The notes under the pieces were generated by a model, which saw only the letters and a program-made list of their open reading frames with translations, was not told the DNA's origin and ran no database searches. A DNA stretch of 35,427 bases from Gemmatimonadota bacterium (GTDB taxonomy: Bacteria > Gemmatimonadota > Gemmatimonadetes > Gemmatimonadales > Gemmatimonadaceae): assembly GCA_003152485.1 (NCBI GenBank), contig PMAE01000044.1:4678-40104 (forward strand). Reading direction: 5' to 3'. The translations under genes and the position numbers were made by a program. Positions 7,308 through 14,902 of this stretch are shown piece by piece. Every line of letters begins with the position of its first letter. Position 1 is the stretch's first letter.

Positions 7308-8987
7308 TCAGCGATTCGGGGGCCGCGTCGGCGCGGTCGTTGGCGTCGCGCTGGTGGGTGGCGCCACGACCGAATCCGCGGGCGCTGGACGGGCCGGTGC
7401 CAGCGGCGGCGCCCCAGGCGGCGGCTGGTCCGGCACCTTGGCCGGGATCGAGACTGCTGGCGCCGGAGCCGCGACCGTCGCTGCGGCGGGGGCACTCGGC
7501 GGCGCGACGTGATCCAGCCAGCCACCGGAGAACCCGGCACGTTGGAGCCCTTTGATGAGGTAGGGGCTCCGGCGCATCGTGGTCCAGATCAACTCCGTCC
7601 GGTAGTTCTCGATCATGGCCAGCATCGGACCTTCATCGATGCCAAGGTAGTCGGTGTCGAACCAACCTCGGGTGCGATCCACGCGCCCGCGGGGGATTCG
7701 AATCGGCGCCGTAAACGTCGGGTTGTACGCATCGATGAAGCCGTAGGTAGAGTATATCAGGTTGCCATAAGTCGCCTGCATGGCGTGGAGCGCGGGGACC
7801 GCGATCTCCGGTGCGAACGGAATCATCCCGGCGACCGCGGCAGGTGAAATGGTGCCGTCGTCCGCTGTTCGGGTAAACGAGACGCCGCGCGCCCAATACG
7901 TGTGGAACCATCGATAAACGCCATCCATATCCAGTGCCGTATCCGCGGGCCCGTCGCATGCGCTAAAGCCCCATTCGTTTGGGCCGTACGCTTTCCATCC
8001 CATCGGGTCGAGCGTCGCGTAGTCGCGTTGCGCGTACGCGTCGCGTCGAGAATTTTCGAAATAGTCTATGCCGTTCTGCCGCATGTACGGGTCTTGGATC
8101 CCGCGGAAGTCGATCCAGACGTGGGAGAACTGGTAGCCGAACGCCGCATAGAAACTCAGGAACGACGGCCCGAAGTATTCCTCCGAGCGATAGGTGCGCG
8201 TGTATTCCGCCCAGGCCCCGGGCGCCAGGGGGTGCGTGGGCGACCCGAGGGCGAGCACGTAGACCAGCATGGCTTCGTTGTAGCCACGCCAGTCGTACGG
8301 GATGAACGCGCTGTCGGGGCTCCACCCGAGCGATATGGCCGGCGCGTTGGGCGACGCCCACTGCCAATCCACCCGAGCGTAGAGCGAGTCCGCGTAGGCA
8401 CGGATGCCGGCCTCGGTGGCCGACGGGCCATCGAAGAACTGCTGGCAGAACAGTGCCCCCGCCAACAGCAGGGCGGTATCGACGGTCGATAGCTCCACCC
8501 GCGAGAAGCGGTGGCCGTTGTCCATGTTCAAGAAATGGTAGAAGAACCCTTTGTACCCTGCGACTCCCGTGTCGCCGGGACCCTGCGGCAACTCGTAGAG
8601 TGTCCGCAGCGTCGTCAGCGTGCGCTCGGCGGCCTGGTCACGGGTGACATATCCTTGCGTCACGCCGATCGGATAGGCAGTGAGCGCGAAGCCGATCGCG
8701 GCGATACTCGAGAACGACGGCGAGGGACTTCGATCCGGCGTCAGCCCGGTCCGCGCATCAGTCGTCCGCCAGAAATACTCGAAGCTTCGGGATTCCACAT
8801 CGCTCAAGAACGGGTCGCCGCGGTATGCGGCGTTCGTCACCGTCGTAGGCGCTGGGGTGTTGTGATGCCCCAGAATTCGCGTCGGCGCGCATCCGGCAAG
8901 CGCCAGCGCCCCGCCGACAATGAGGCCGGGCAGCAGACGGACTGAACCGTAATGCCCAGGCGCGGCGCCCGCGGGGCGCGTCCACAT
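7308..8987 (-). CDS. Glycoamylase-like (PF10091/GH144 type) lipoprotein, probable endo-beta-glucanase
   Basis: From ATG 8987 the protein has 559 residues. The lipoprotein signal ends LALAGC (Cys 33). The catalytic region runs from ~60 to 490: VESRSFEYFWRTTD, SIAAIGFALTAYPIG, GFFYHFLNMDNG, STVDTALLLAG, YDWRGYNEAM, WGFSACDGP and finally DTDYLGIDEGPMLAMIENYR. That order is the PF10091 'glycoamylase' domain, a name from early annotation; characterised stand-alone members are GH144 endo-beta-1,2-glucanases. A Pro/Ala-rich tail of ~65 residues ends the protein. It is the first gene of the operon with the binding lipoprotein and permeases, so it likely makes oligosaccharides for import outside the inner membrane. 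A longer start (GTG 9038) is possible but gives a worse signal peptide. Substrate linkage is inferred from the family. Confidence 0.85.
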   Translation of the reverse strand: MWTRPAGAAPGHYGSVRLLPGLIVGGALALAGCAPTRILGHHNTPAPTTVTNAAYRGDPFLSDVESRSFEYFWRTTDARTGLTPDRSPSPSFSSIAAIGFALTAYPIGVTQGYVTRDQAAERTLTTLRTLYELPQGPGDTGVAGYKGFFYHFLNMDNGHRFSRVELSTVDTALLLAGALFCQQFFDGPSATEAGIRAYADSLYARVDWQWASPNAPAISLGWSPDSAFIPYDWRGYNEAMLVYVLALGSPTHPLAPGAWAEYTRTYRSEEYFGPSFLSFYAAFGYQFSHVWIDFRGIQDPYMRQNGIDYFENSRRDAYAQRDYATLDPMGWKAYGPNEWGFSACDGPADTALDMDGVYRWFHTYWARGVSFTRTADDGTISPAAVAGMIPFAPEIAVPALHAMQATYGNLIYSTYGFIDAYNPTFTAPIRIPRGRVDRTRGWFDTDYLGIDEGPMLAMIENYRTELIWTTMRRSPYLIKGLQRAGFSGGWLDHVAPPSAPAAATVAAPAPAVSIPAKVPDQPPPGAPPLAPARPAPADSVVAPPTSATPTTAPTRPPNR

Positions 8988-9346
8988 GCGACCGACATTC
9001 ACCACGAACAGGTACGACGCTCGATACCAGCCGGTCACATCTGGGCGCTTGCTATGGCCACCATCACCTTCCGCGGCTGAGTGTCGCTACGAATCCGGGC
9101 CCGGAGGTGTTGGCCCCGGCACGCGTCGAACCCCAAATATGCACCATCGAGCGACGACCGAGCACTCCGGGCCATGAGATGGCATTCAGTCGGTCATTTG
9201 TGCTAGCATCGTCTCGGCCGTTTCGTGGGGCACCGGCTGTGGACCGCGATCGCATCGTGCTCCGCCCGCTCGGTCCCATCGGCGCGAGTCGGGATGCTCG
9301 CGTTCGCCAGACGGCAACACCCCTCCATTGGACTCGGAGCACTGCG
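8988..9346. other. Intergenic region between divergent GH144 operon and PfpI gene
   Basis: About 360 bp with no convincing gene. It must hold promoters for both divergent units. The least GC-rich part (about 9,180-9,215) includes TAGCAT at 9204-9209, a possible -10 for the plus-strand gene, but no good -35 is seen. No long inverted repeat or RNA gene was found. Confidence 0.5.
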
Positions 9347-9904
9347 ATGACTAGCGGCACGTTCCTGATATTGGTCGGCCCGGAGTACGAGGACCTCGAG
9401 GTCTGGTACCCGAAGCTGCGCGTCGAGGAAGCAGGCGTGACAACGGCGCTGGCGGGGATCGGGGAGCCATCGTACCGCGGGAAGCACGGGTATCCATGTC
9501 CGGTGGACGGACACGTTCGCGACTTCGCCGCGGAAGATTTAGTCGGAATTCTTGCCCCGGGAGGGTGGGCCCCCGACAAACTCCGGCGCGATCCCGATGT
9601 GCTCCAACTCGTGCGCGACGTCCACGCCGCGGGACGCCTTGTCGCGACGATCTGCCACGGACCGTGGATCCTGATCTCGGCTGGCATCGTGCGCGGCCGG
9701 CGACTCACCTCGACCGTCGGCATTCGAGATGACGTGATCAACGCCGGGGCGACGTGGGTGGACGCGCCGGTTGTGGTCGACGGAAATCTGGTTAGTTCCC
9801 GAGTCCCGAAAGACCTCCCGGCATTCGGCGCGGCGATCGTCGAGGGACTCGCGCGCACCGAGCCGCGGCGGCCAGCGGCCGCGACCGACCGCCTCGCGCA
9901 GTAG
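9347..9904 (+). CDS. DJ-1/PfpI-family protein
   Basis: This 185-residue protein is collinear with Pyrococcus PfpI. Glu residues in EYEDLE lie near residues 14-18, followed by YRGKHGYPCPVD, LAPGGWAPDKLR, the nucleophile elbow ATICHGPWIL with C103-H104, ISAGIVRGRR, IRDDVINAGATWVDA and VVDGNLVSSRVPKDL. Known roles of this clade are deglycation/glyoxalase-type stress protection and, in hexameric forms, peptidase activity. Which one applies cannot be told from sequence. ATG 9347 is chosen because the PfpI fold begins there and GGAG lies 8 bases upstream; the open frame upstream carries no similarity. It is a single gene, convergent with isocitrate lyase. Confidence 0.93.
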   Translation: MTSGTFLILVGPEYEDLEVWYPKLRVEEAGVTTALAGIGEPSYRGKHGYPCPVDGHVRDFAAEDLVGILAPGGWAPDKLRRDPDVLQLVRDVHAAGRLVATICHGPWILISAGIVRGRRLTSTVGIRDDVINAGATWVDAPVVVDGNLVSSRVPKDLPAFGAAIVEGLARTEPRRPAAATDRLAQ

Positions 9905-9926
9905 GAGATCGAGGCGGCGCGGTCAT

Positions 9927-9957
9927 TCGGGGGACCGACGATTGTACGGTCCCCCGA
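9927..9957. terminator. Hairpin between convergent pfpI-like and aceA genes
   Basis: TCGGGGGACCG and CGGTCCCCCGA are perfect 11-bp arms with a 9-nt loop, placed between two converging stop codons. It could serve both directions. There is no T-tract on either side, so it may act as an RNA 3'-end stabiliser rather than a classical intrinsic terminator. Confidence 0.65.
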
Positions 9958-9978
9958 CGAGCCTCACTGCATCAGCGC

Positions 9979-11337
9979 TCAGACCAGCTTCTTCACTCGC
10001 GCCGGGCCGTTGTTGCCGCCCTTGCGCGCCGATTCGGCCGCCCGGGGAGTACCGTGAAATTGCTGCTCCTCGGTGGAGCCGGACAGCGCGCCCGTCGATG
10101 CCTGACCGCCGCTGACCGTCTGAAGGACCTGGTCGAAATACCCCGTCCCCGCTTCGCGTTGGTGTTTCGTTGCGGTGTACCCGTCCGCCTCGCGCGCGAA
10201 TTCGCGCTCCTGTACCCGGACGTACGCGGGCATCCCCTCGTCCCGGTACGCGGCCGCCAGGTCGAACGTCTCCAGATTGATCAGATGCCACCCGGCCAAG
10301 GTGATGAACTGGAATTTGTAGCCCAGCGCGGCCAGGTCCTGCTGAAAGCTTGCAATCGTGTCGCCGTCGAGATGTCGCTGCCAATTGAATGACGGCGAGC
10401 AGTTGTAGGCCAGGAGTTTCCCCGGAAACACTTTATGGACGCCCTGGGCGAACCGCTTGGCCTCCTCGAGATCTGGCGTCGATGTCTCGCACCAGAGCAT
10501 ATCGACGTAGGGTGCGTACGCGATGGCACGAGCGATCGCGCTTTCGATCGACCCACGGACGACGTGATAGCCCTCCGCCGTCCGGGCGCCGGTCATGTGG
10601 CCCCGGTCACGCTCATCCACGTCGCTCGTGAGCAGCGTCGCCGATAGCGCGTCAGTCCGCGCAATGAGGAGCGTCGGCACACCCAACACGTCGGCGGCCA
10701 ACCGCGCGGCCGACAACGTCCGGACGAATTGGGTGGTCGGCACCAGCACCTTGCCGCCCATGTGGCCGCACTTTTTCTCCGAGGCCAACTGATCCTCGAA
10801 ATGCACGCCGGCGGCGCCCGCCTCGATCATCCCCTTGGTGAGCTCGAACGCGTGGATCGGACCACCGAACCCCGCTTCCGCGTCGGCGACGATTGGCGCC
10901 ATCCAATCGCCATGCACGTGCCCTTCGCTCCATTCGATCTGGTCGGCACGCTGCAGGGCATTGTTCAATCGCTTGACCAACGCCGGGACACTCGTCGAGG
11001 GATAGAGACTCTGATCGGGATAGGTCTGGCCGGCCAGATTCGCGTCAGCCGCGACCTGCCAGCCACTCAGATAGATCGCCTTGAGTCCGGCCTTGACCAT
11101 CTGGACGGCCTGGGCGCCGGTGAGCGCGCCGAAGGTGTGAACGTGTTCATCCCCATTCAACAGTTCCCACAACCGCTCCGCGCCGTGGCGCGCCACCGTG
11201 TACTCGATCCGCAATGACCCGCGGAGCTTGACCACGCTCTCGGCGGTATAGTCTCGGCGGATGCCCAGCCAGCGTTTCTCAGTCTTCCATTGGTGCTGCA
11301 GCTCGGCAACCTGAGCGTCAAAGTCCGTGCGCTTCAT
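9979..11337 (-). CDS. aceA: Isocitrate lyase
   Basis: This 452-residue enzyme of the glyoxylate shunt splits isocitrate into succinate and glyoxylate in the cytoplasm. The catalytic segment [17 protein letters not shown] (Cys 190) matches bacterial AceA. Other landmarks are [25 protein letters not shown], the Mg-site ADAEAGFGG at 151-159, [21 protein letters not shown] and [12 protein letters not shown] 11337 is preferred over GTG 11349 because GGAG lies 7-8 bases before it. After the usual C-terminus (STEEQQF) there are ~26 extra residues, basic and Ala/Gly-rich ([15 protein letters not shown]). Malate synthase is not in the window. A TTGCAC-17-TAGAGT promoter lies ~100 bp upstream. Confidence 0.97.
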   Translation of the reverse strand: MKRTDFDAQVAELQHQWKTEKRWLGIRRDYTAESVVKLRGSLRIEYTVARHGAERLWELLNGDEHVHTFGALTGAQAVQMVKAGLKAIYLSGWQVAADANLAGQTYPDQSLYPSTSVPALVKRLNNALQRADQIEWSEGHVHGDWMAPIVADAEAGFGGPIHAFELTKGMIEAGAAGVHFEDQLASEKKCGHMGGKVLVPTTQFVRTLSAARLAADVLGVPTLLIARTDALSATLLTSDVDERDRGHMTGARTAEGYHVVRGSIESAIARAIAYAPYVDMLWCETSTPDLEEAKRFAQGVHKVFPGKLLAYNCSPSFNWQRHLDGDTIASFQQDLAALGYKFQFITLAGWHLINLETFDLAAAYRDEGMPAYVRVQEREFAREADGYTATKHQREAGTGYFDQVLQTVSGGQASTGALSGSTEEQQFHGTPRAAESARKGGNNGPARVKKLV

Positions 11338-11434
11338 GGGGCTCTCCACATCTCAAAAGGGACGGTCGAACACGCGGACAGCGCCGATATCCCGAGAGGC
11401 GGTCGCCCCCCGGCCATCGGCGTATCGGCGTCCA

Positions 11435-11463
11435 ACTCTAGATGGCATGAGCAGTGCGTGCAA
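11435..11463 (-). promoter_or_regulatory. Predicted sigma-70 type promoter for aceA
   Basis: On the minus strand, TTGCAC (11463-11458) and TAGAGT (11440-11435) are separated by exactly 17 bases. Transcription would start near 11428, giving an aceA leader of about 90 nt. Confidence 0.5.
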
Positions 11464-11540
11464 CACCCCCGCCCTGCTCCAGTACACTGGCATCAAGCGA
11501 GTCTCGTGCCAGGGAGAGGACGGGCGCGCGACGGACCCCG

Positions 11541-12077
11541 TCACGCCGGGTCGCAGACGACCACGGCGTCGGGCGCCGAACGCCCCGTGGCATCGGTTTT
11601 GGGTGGCGTGGGGACGACCCCCACGGAGACCACGCAGCTCTTGCCAGGCAGCGACGCCGCGGTCGCCTTTCCAGCCCACCCGGTTGCACTGGCGGTGAGT
11701 ACAGAGACCGAGACGCCAGCGCTGGGCCGGAATCCAGTCAGGGCCCCCACCGCCGCGGCGTACCGTTTGGTCTTGGCCCGATAGACCTCGTTGGCACTGA
11801 CCAGACGGCGAAGATCCCCTGTCATCGCCGCGATCGCGGCCGCACTGGCCCCGCTGACGGTGCTGGGAGACCCGCCGCCCTGGGCCCGAGCCATCCCTCC
11901 CCCCACCGTGGACAGGAGGATCACCACCAGCCACCTGTGGATGCGGCGCCACGATCTGTAGGCGCCGAGCCCCCGAAGCGGTACCAAAGCGGGAATTCCA
12001 GCTGCCGGAACTTCCCTCGGCCCGCCACGATGGCGTGCCGCGGGTCGAGGCCTCCCGGAGATCTGACGGGTGCGCAT
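11541..12077 (-). CDS. Secreted pilin-like protein of unknown function
   Basis: From ATG 12077, preceded by GGAGG at good distance, the protein has 178 residues. It has an unusually long Arg/Pro-rich N-region (1-48), one hydrophobic segment WLVVILLSTVGGG (49-61) and a likely signal-peptidase site after ARA (65). The mature part LRRLVSANEVYRAKTKRY...PSAGVSVSVLTASATGWAGKA...CVV resembles the C-terminal domain of type IV pilin-like proteins common in this kind of genome, with two cysteines that could form the usual disulfide. The canonical prepilin cleavage and methylation motif (G then FTLIE) is absent, so it is probably exported rather than assembled into a pilus. It lies alone between aceA and the ABC exporter, divergent from the latter. 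Confidence 0.7.
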   Translation of the reverse strand: MRTRQISGRPRPAARHRGGPREVPAAGIPALVPLRGLGAYRSWRRIHRWLVVILLSTVGGGMARAQGGGSPSTVSGASAAAIAAMTGDLRRLVSANEVYRAKTKRYAAAVGALTGFRPSAGVSVSVLTASATGWAGKATAASLPGKSCVVSVGVVPTPPKTDATGRSAPDAVVVCDPA

Positions 12078-12164
12078 GCGACCCTCCACGTGAGTGGGTT
12101 GACGTCTCATTGTGCAAGATATCGCCCCCCGACGGACTACGACGCTTAATTTCTCTCTAGCCGT

Positions 12165-14228
12165 ATGGCCTCAGCCGCGCCCATCGAGAAGCCTCCCCGT
12201 TGGCGTGATCGCATTAGTGCGCTCCGCTACGTCCCGCCACTCATCAAGCTGGTCTGGACGACCCATCGGCCGCTCGCGTCGGCGATGTTCGCCCTTCGCG
12301 GGGTCCGCGCGTTCACGCCGATCGGGACGTTGTGGATCGGTAAGCTGATCATCGACGCGGTCGTCGGCTCGCTCAAGCGGCCGTTCTACATCGCGCCCGG
12401 CTTCGTATTCGTCGACACGCGCCCAGACTGGCCGCACATCTGGCGCCTGGTCGCGCTCGAGCTGGCGATCGTGGCGGCTGGCGAGCTACTCGCGCGCGCC
12501 TCGATTCTGGTTGAGAGTCTCCTCGGCGACTTGTTCTCGAATCGCATCAGCGTTCGCATCATGGAGCACTCCGCCACGCTCGACCTGGCGCAATTCGAAG
12601 ATCCGACCTTCTACGATCTCCTGGAGCGCGCGCGACGGGAGACCGTTGGCCGCATCGGTCTGCTCGGCCAAGTACTGGCCATGGGACAGGACACGCTGAC
12701 CGTCGTGACGCTCGGCGGCGCGATCATCGCGTTCAAGCCGATCCTCCTGCTCGTGCTCATCTTCTCGATCCTCCCGAGCTTCGTCGGCCAGACGCATTTC
12801 GCCGCGCTCGGGTACTCGTTGCTCTTCCGATGGACGCCGCAGCGGCGGCTCCTCGACTATTTGCGCTACGTCGCGGCGAGCGATGCCACAGCCAAAGAAG
12901 TCCAGATGTTCGGACTGTCGACGTGGCTGACCGACCGCTACCGCGTCCTCGCCCACCGCTTCTACGAAGAGAATCGCGACTTGTCGATCCGTCGCGGGAT
13001 CACGAGCGCGGCGCTCTCCATGCTCGGCACCCTGGGTTACTACTCGGCGTTCGTCATCATCGTATTCAGCGCCGTCGCCCGCGCGATTAGCCTCGGGTCG
13101 TTGACCTTTCTCGCCGCATCGTTCAACCAGAGCCGCGACATCATCCAGCGCTTGCTGCTGCAGGCAAGCGATATCTACGAACAGGCGTTGTATCTGCGGG
13201 ATCTGTTCTTGTTCTTCGACATCCGGCCCACGGTCATATCCCAGCCCGGCGCGAAGGCCGTCCCGAACCCCATCCGCACGGGGTTCGTCTTTCACGATGT
13301 CGGGTTCAAGTATGCCGGCGCCGATCGATGGGCGGTGCGCCACGTCAACCTGACCCTCGGGCCGGGCGAGCGGATCGCGCTAGTGGGTGAGAACGGCGCC
13401 GGCAAGACGACGCTCACGAAACTGCTCGCCCGACTCTATGACCCGACCGAAGGTCGCATTCTCCTCGACGGCGTCGATCTGCGCGAGTACGAGCTCGCAT
13501 CGGTGCGCCAGGCGATCGGCGTGATCTTTCAGGACTTCGTGCGCTACGATTTCCCCTTCGACGAGAACATCGGCGTCGGCCAGATCGATCAGACGCGGAA
13601 CTATCTCGACGACGCCGAAACCGCGGAGAGCCCGAACCGGCCAACGCCCAGCACCGTGGAACCGGTCAGTAGCGGCGCGTACCCGGCGTATCGACCGCGA
13701 AGTCGCCCCTCGCAGCCGGTGGCCGGCAATGGCAATGGCGCGCATGGCGCGCCCTTGGGTCCGGGCATGATCACGCCCGCCGTTCCACCGTTCCCGCCGA
13801 TCGTGCGCGCGGCCGAACAGTCGCTCGCCGACACCCTGCTCGCCCGCTTCCCGCTTGGCTACCGGCAGATGCTGGGACGGCGCTTCGAAGGCGGCGTGGA
13901 CCTATCGGGCGGCGAATGGCAGAAGGTCGCCCTCGCGCGCGCGTACCTCCGGAATGCCCAGGTACTGATCCTCGACGAACCCACGGCCGCCCTCGACGCG
14001 CGAGCCGAATACGAGGTGTTTCTCCGGTTCTCGGAGCTCGTCGCCGGCCGGATCGCCGTACTGATTTCGCATCGCTTTTCCACGGTACGCATGGCCGACC
14101 GCATCGTCGTACTCGGGTCCGGACCCGAGGGCGGACATGTCGTCGAGGAAGGCACGCACGACGCACTCGTGGCGCTGGGCGGCGTGTACGGCGAGCTTTT
14201 CGCGATGCAAGCCGCCGGTTATCGGTGA
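12165..14228 (+). CDS. ABC exporter, fused membrane and ATPase domains, with Pro-rich insertion
   Basis: This 687-residue half-transporter has a membrane domain (~40-340), a linker, then an ATPase with GENGAGKTT near 407-415, Q-loop IFQDF, signature LSGGE near 580 and Walker B VLILDEP near 600, followed by an ISHRFS switch region. Such type IV exporters dimerise and pump lipids, drugs or peptides outward. Unusual is a ~65-residue Pro/Ser/Gly-rich insertion (about 480-545, starting after DDAETAE) between the Q-loop and the signature, inside the alpha-helical subdomain; normal members lack it. The stop overlaps the start of a PAP2 phosphatase by 4 bp (GTGA), so the two are coupled, which hints at a polyprenyl or other lipid-linked substrate. 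The substrate is otherwise unknown. Confidence 0.92.
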   Translation: MASAAPIEKPPRWRDRISALRYVPPLIKLVWTTHRPLASAMFALRGVRAFTPIGTLWIGKLIIDAVVGSLKRPFYIAPGFVFVDTRPDWPHIWRLVALELAIVAAGELLARASILVESLLGDLFSNRISVRIMEHSATLDLAQFEDPTFYDLLERARRETVGRIGLLGQVLAMGQDTLTVVTLGGAIIAFKPILLLVLIFSILPSFVGQTHFAALGYSLLFRWTPQRRLLDYLRYVAASDATAKEVQMFGLSTWLTDRYRVLAHRFYEENRDLSIRRGITSAALSMLGTLGYYSAFVIIVFSAVARAISLGSLTFLAASFNQSRDIIQRLLLQASDIYEQALYLRDLFLFFDIRPTVISQPGAKAVPNPIRTGFVFHDVGFKYAGADRWAVRHVNLTLGPGERIALVGENGAGKTTLTKLLARLYDPTEGRILLDGVDLREYELASVRQAIGVIFQDFVRYDFPFDENIGVGQIDQTRNYLDDAETAESPNRPTPSTVEPVSSGAYPAYRPRSRPSQPVAGNGNGAHGAPLGPGMITPAVPPFPPIVRAAEQSLADTLLARFPLGYRQMLGRRFEGGVDLSGGEWQKVALARAYLRNAQVLILDEPTAALDARAEYEVFLRFSELVAGRIAVLISHRFSTVRMADRIVVLGSGPEGGHVVEEGTHDALVALGGVYGELFAMQAAGYR

Positions 14229-14902
14229 CCGATCGACCATCGCCCGGCAGTCAGCGCGCCGCCACCGTCGTCGGGATCGTCTGTGCGGTGCTGTTCGCGG
14301 GCATCGCCGCGATCGTCGTGTGGGAGCCAATCGTCGGGGCGGATACCGCGGGAATCCTCGCCCTCCGGAGCCTCACGTCACCGGCCCTGACCACCGTGAT
14401 GCTCGCCGCCTCGTTCGTCGCGCACGGTAAGCTCGCGATTCCGCTCGCGCTCCTCCTCGCCATCCTCATCGACCGCGTCGCCGGCCACGACGACGCGCTG
14501 CTCTACGCAGGCGCATGTCTGAGCGGTGAGGTGCTGCATCTTGCGCTCAAGGCCCTGGTGCGGCACCACCGTCCAGTCGGTATCTCGCCGAAGTTGACCG
14601 ATGCCGGGTGGTACAGCTTTCCCTCGGGCCATGCGATGCTCGCGGTCGTGATCTTCGGGCTCGGCGCACTGCTCGCGACGAGGACCGCGCCGCGGAGCGT
14701 CCGCGTTGTGGCGATCGCGATCGCTACCATCGTCGTCGTGATGGTCGGGATCTCGCGCGTGTATCTCGGCGCACACTGGCCGAGTGACGTGATCGGCGCG
14801 CTGGTGGCTGGGCTAGGGTGGTCAGCCGCGTGTCTGGCATGGGAAGCACGCCGCGCCGCATCCCGCGCCGTCGCGCCATCAGGGGCAACTCAGAGACTGT
14901 AG
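14225..14902 (+). CDS. PAP2-family membrane phosphatase
   Basis: This 225-residue integral membrane protein has about six hydrophobic segments and all three PAP2 active-site motifs: K109-x6-R116-P117, P133-S-G-H136 and S177-R178-x5-H184-x3-D188. Family members remove phosphate from lipid pyrophosphates such as undecaprenyl diphosphate or from phosphatidate on the outer face of the membrane. GTG 14225 overlaps the ABC exporter stop (GTGA), so it is read by coupling; the longer open frame upstream overlaps the exporter. Its 3' end overlaps that of the convergent transglycosylase gene by 13 bp. Recycling of undecaprenyl phosphate is the most likely role but is inferred. Confidence 0.92.
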   Translation: MTDRPSPGSQRAATVVGIVCAVLFAGIAAIVVWEPIVGADTAGILALRSLTSPALTTVMLAASFVAHGKLAIPLALLLAILIDRVAGHDDALLYAGACLSGEVLHLALKALVRHHRPVGISPKLTDAGWYSFPSGHAMLAVVIFGLGALLATRTAPRSVRVVAIAIATIVVVMVGISRVYLGAHWPSDVIGALVAGLGWSAACLAWEARRAASRAVAPSGATQRL

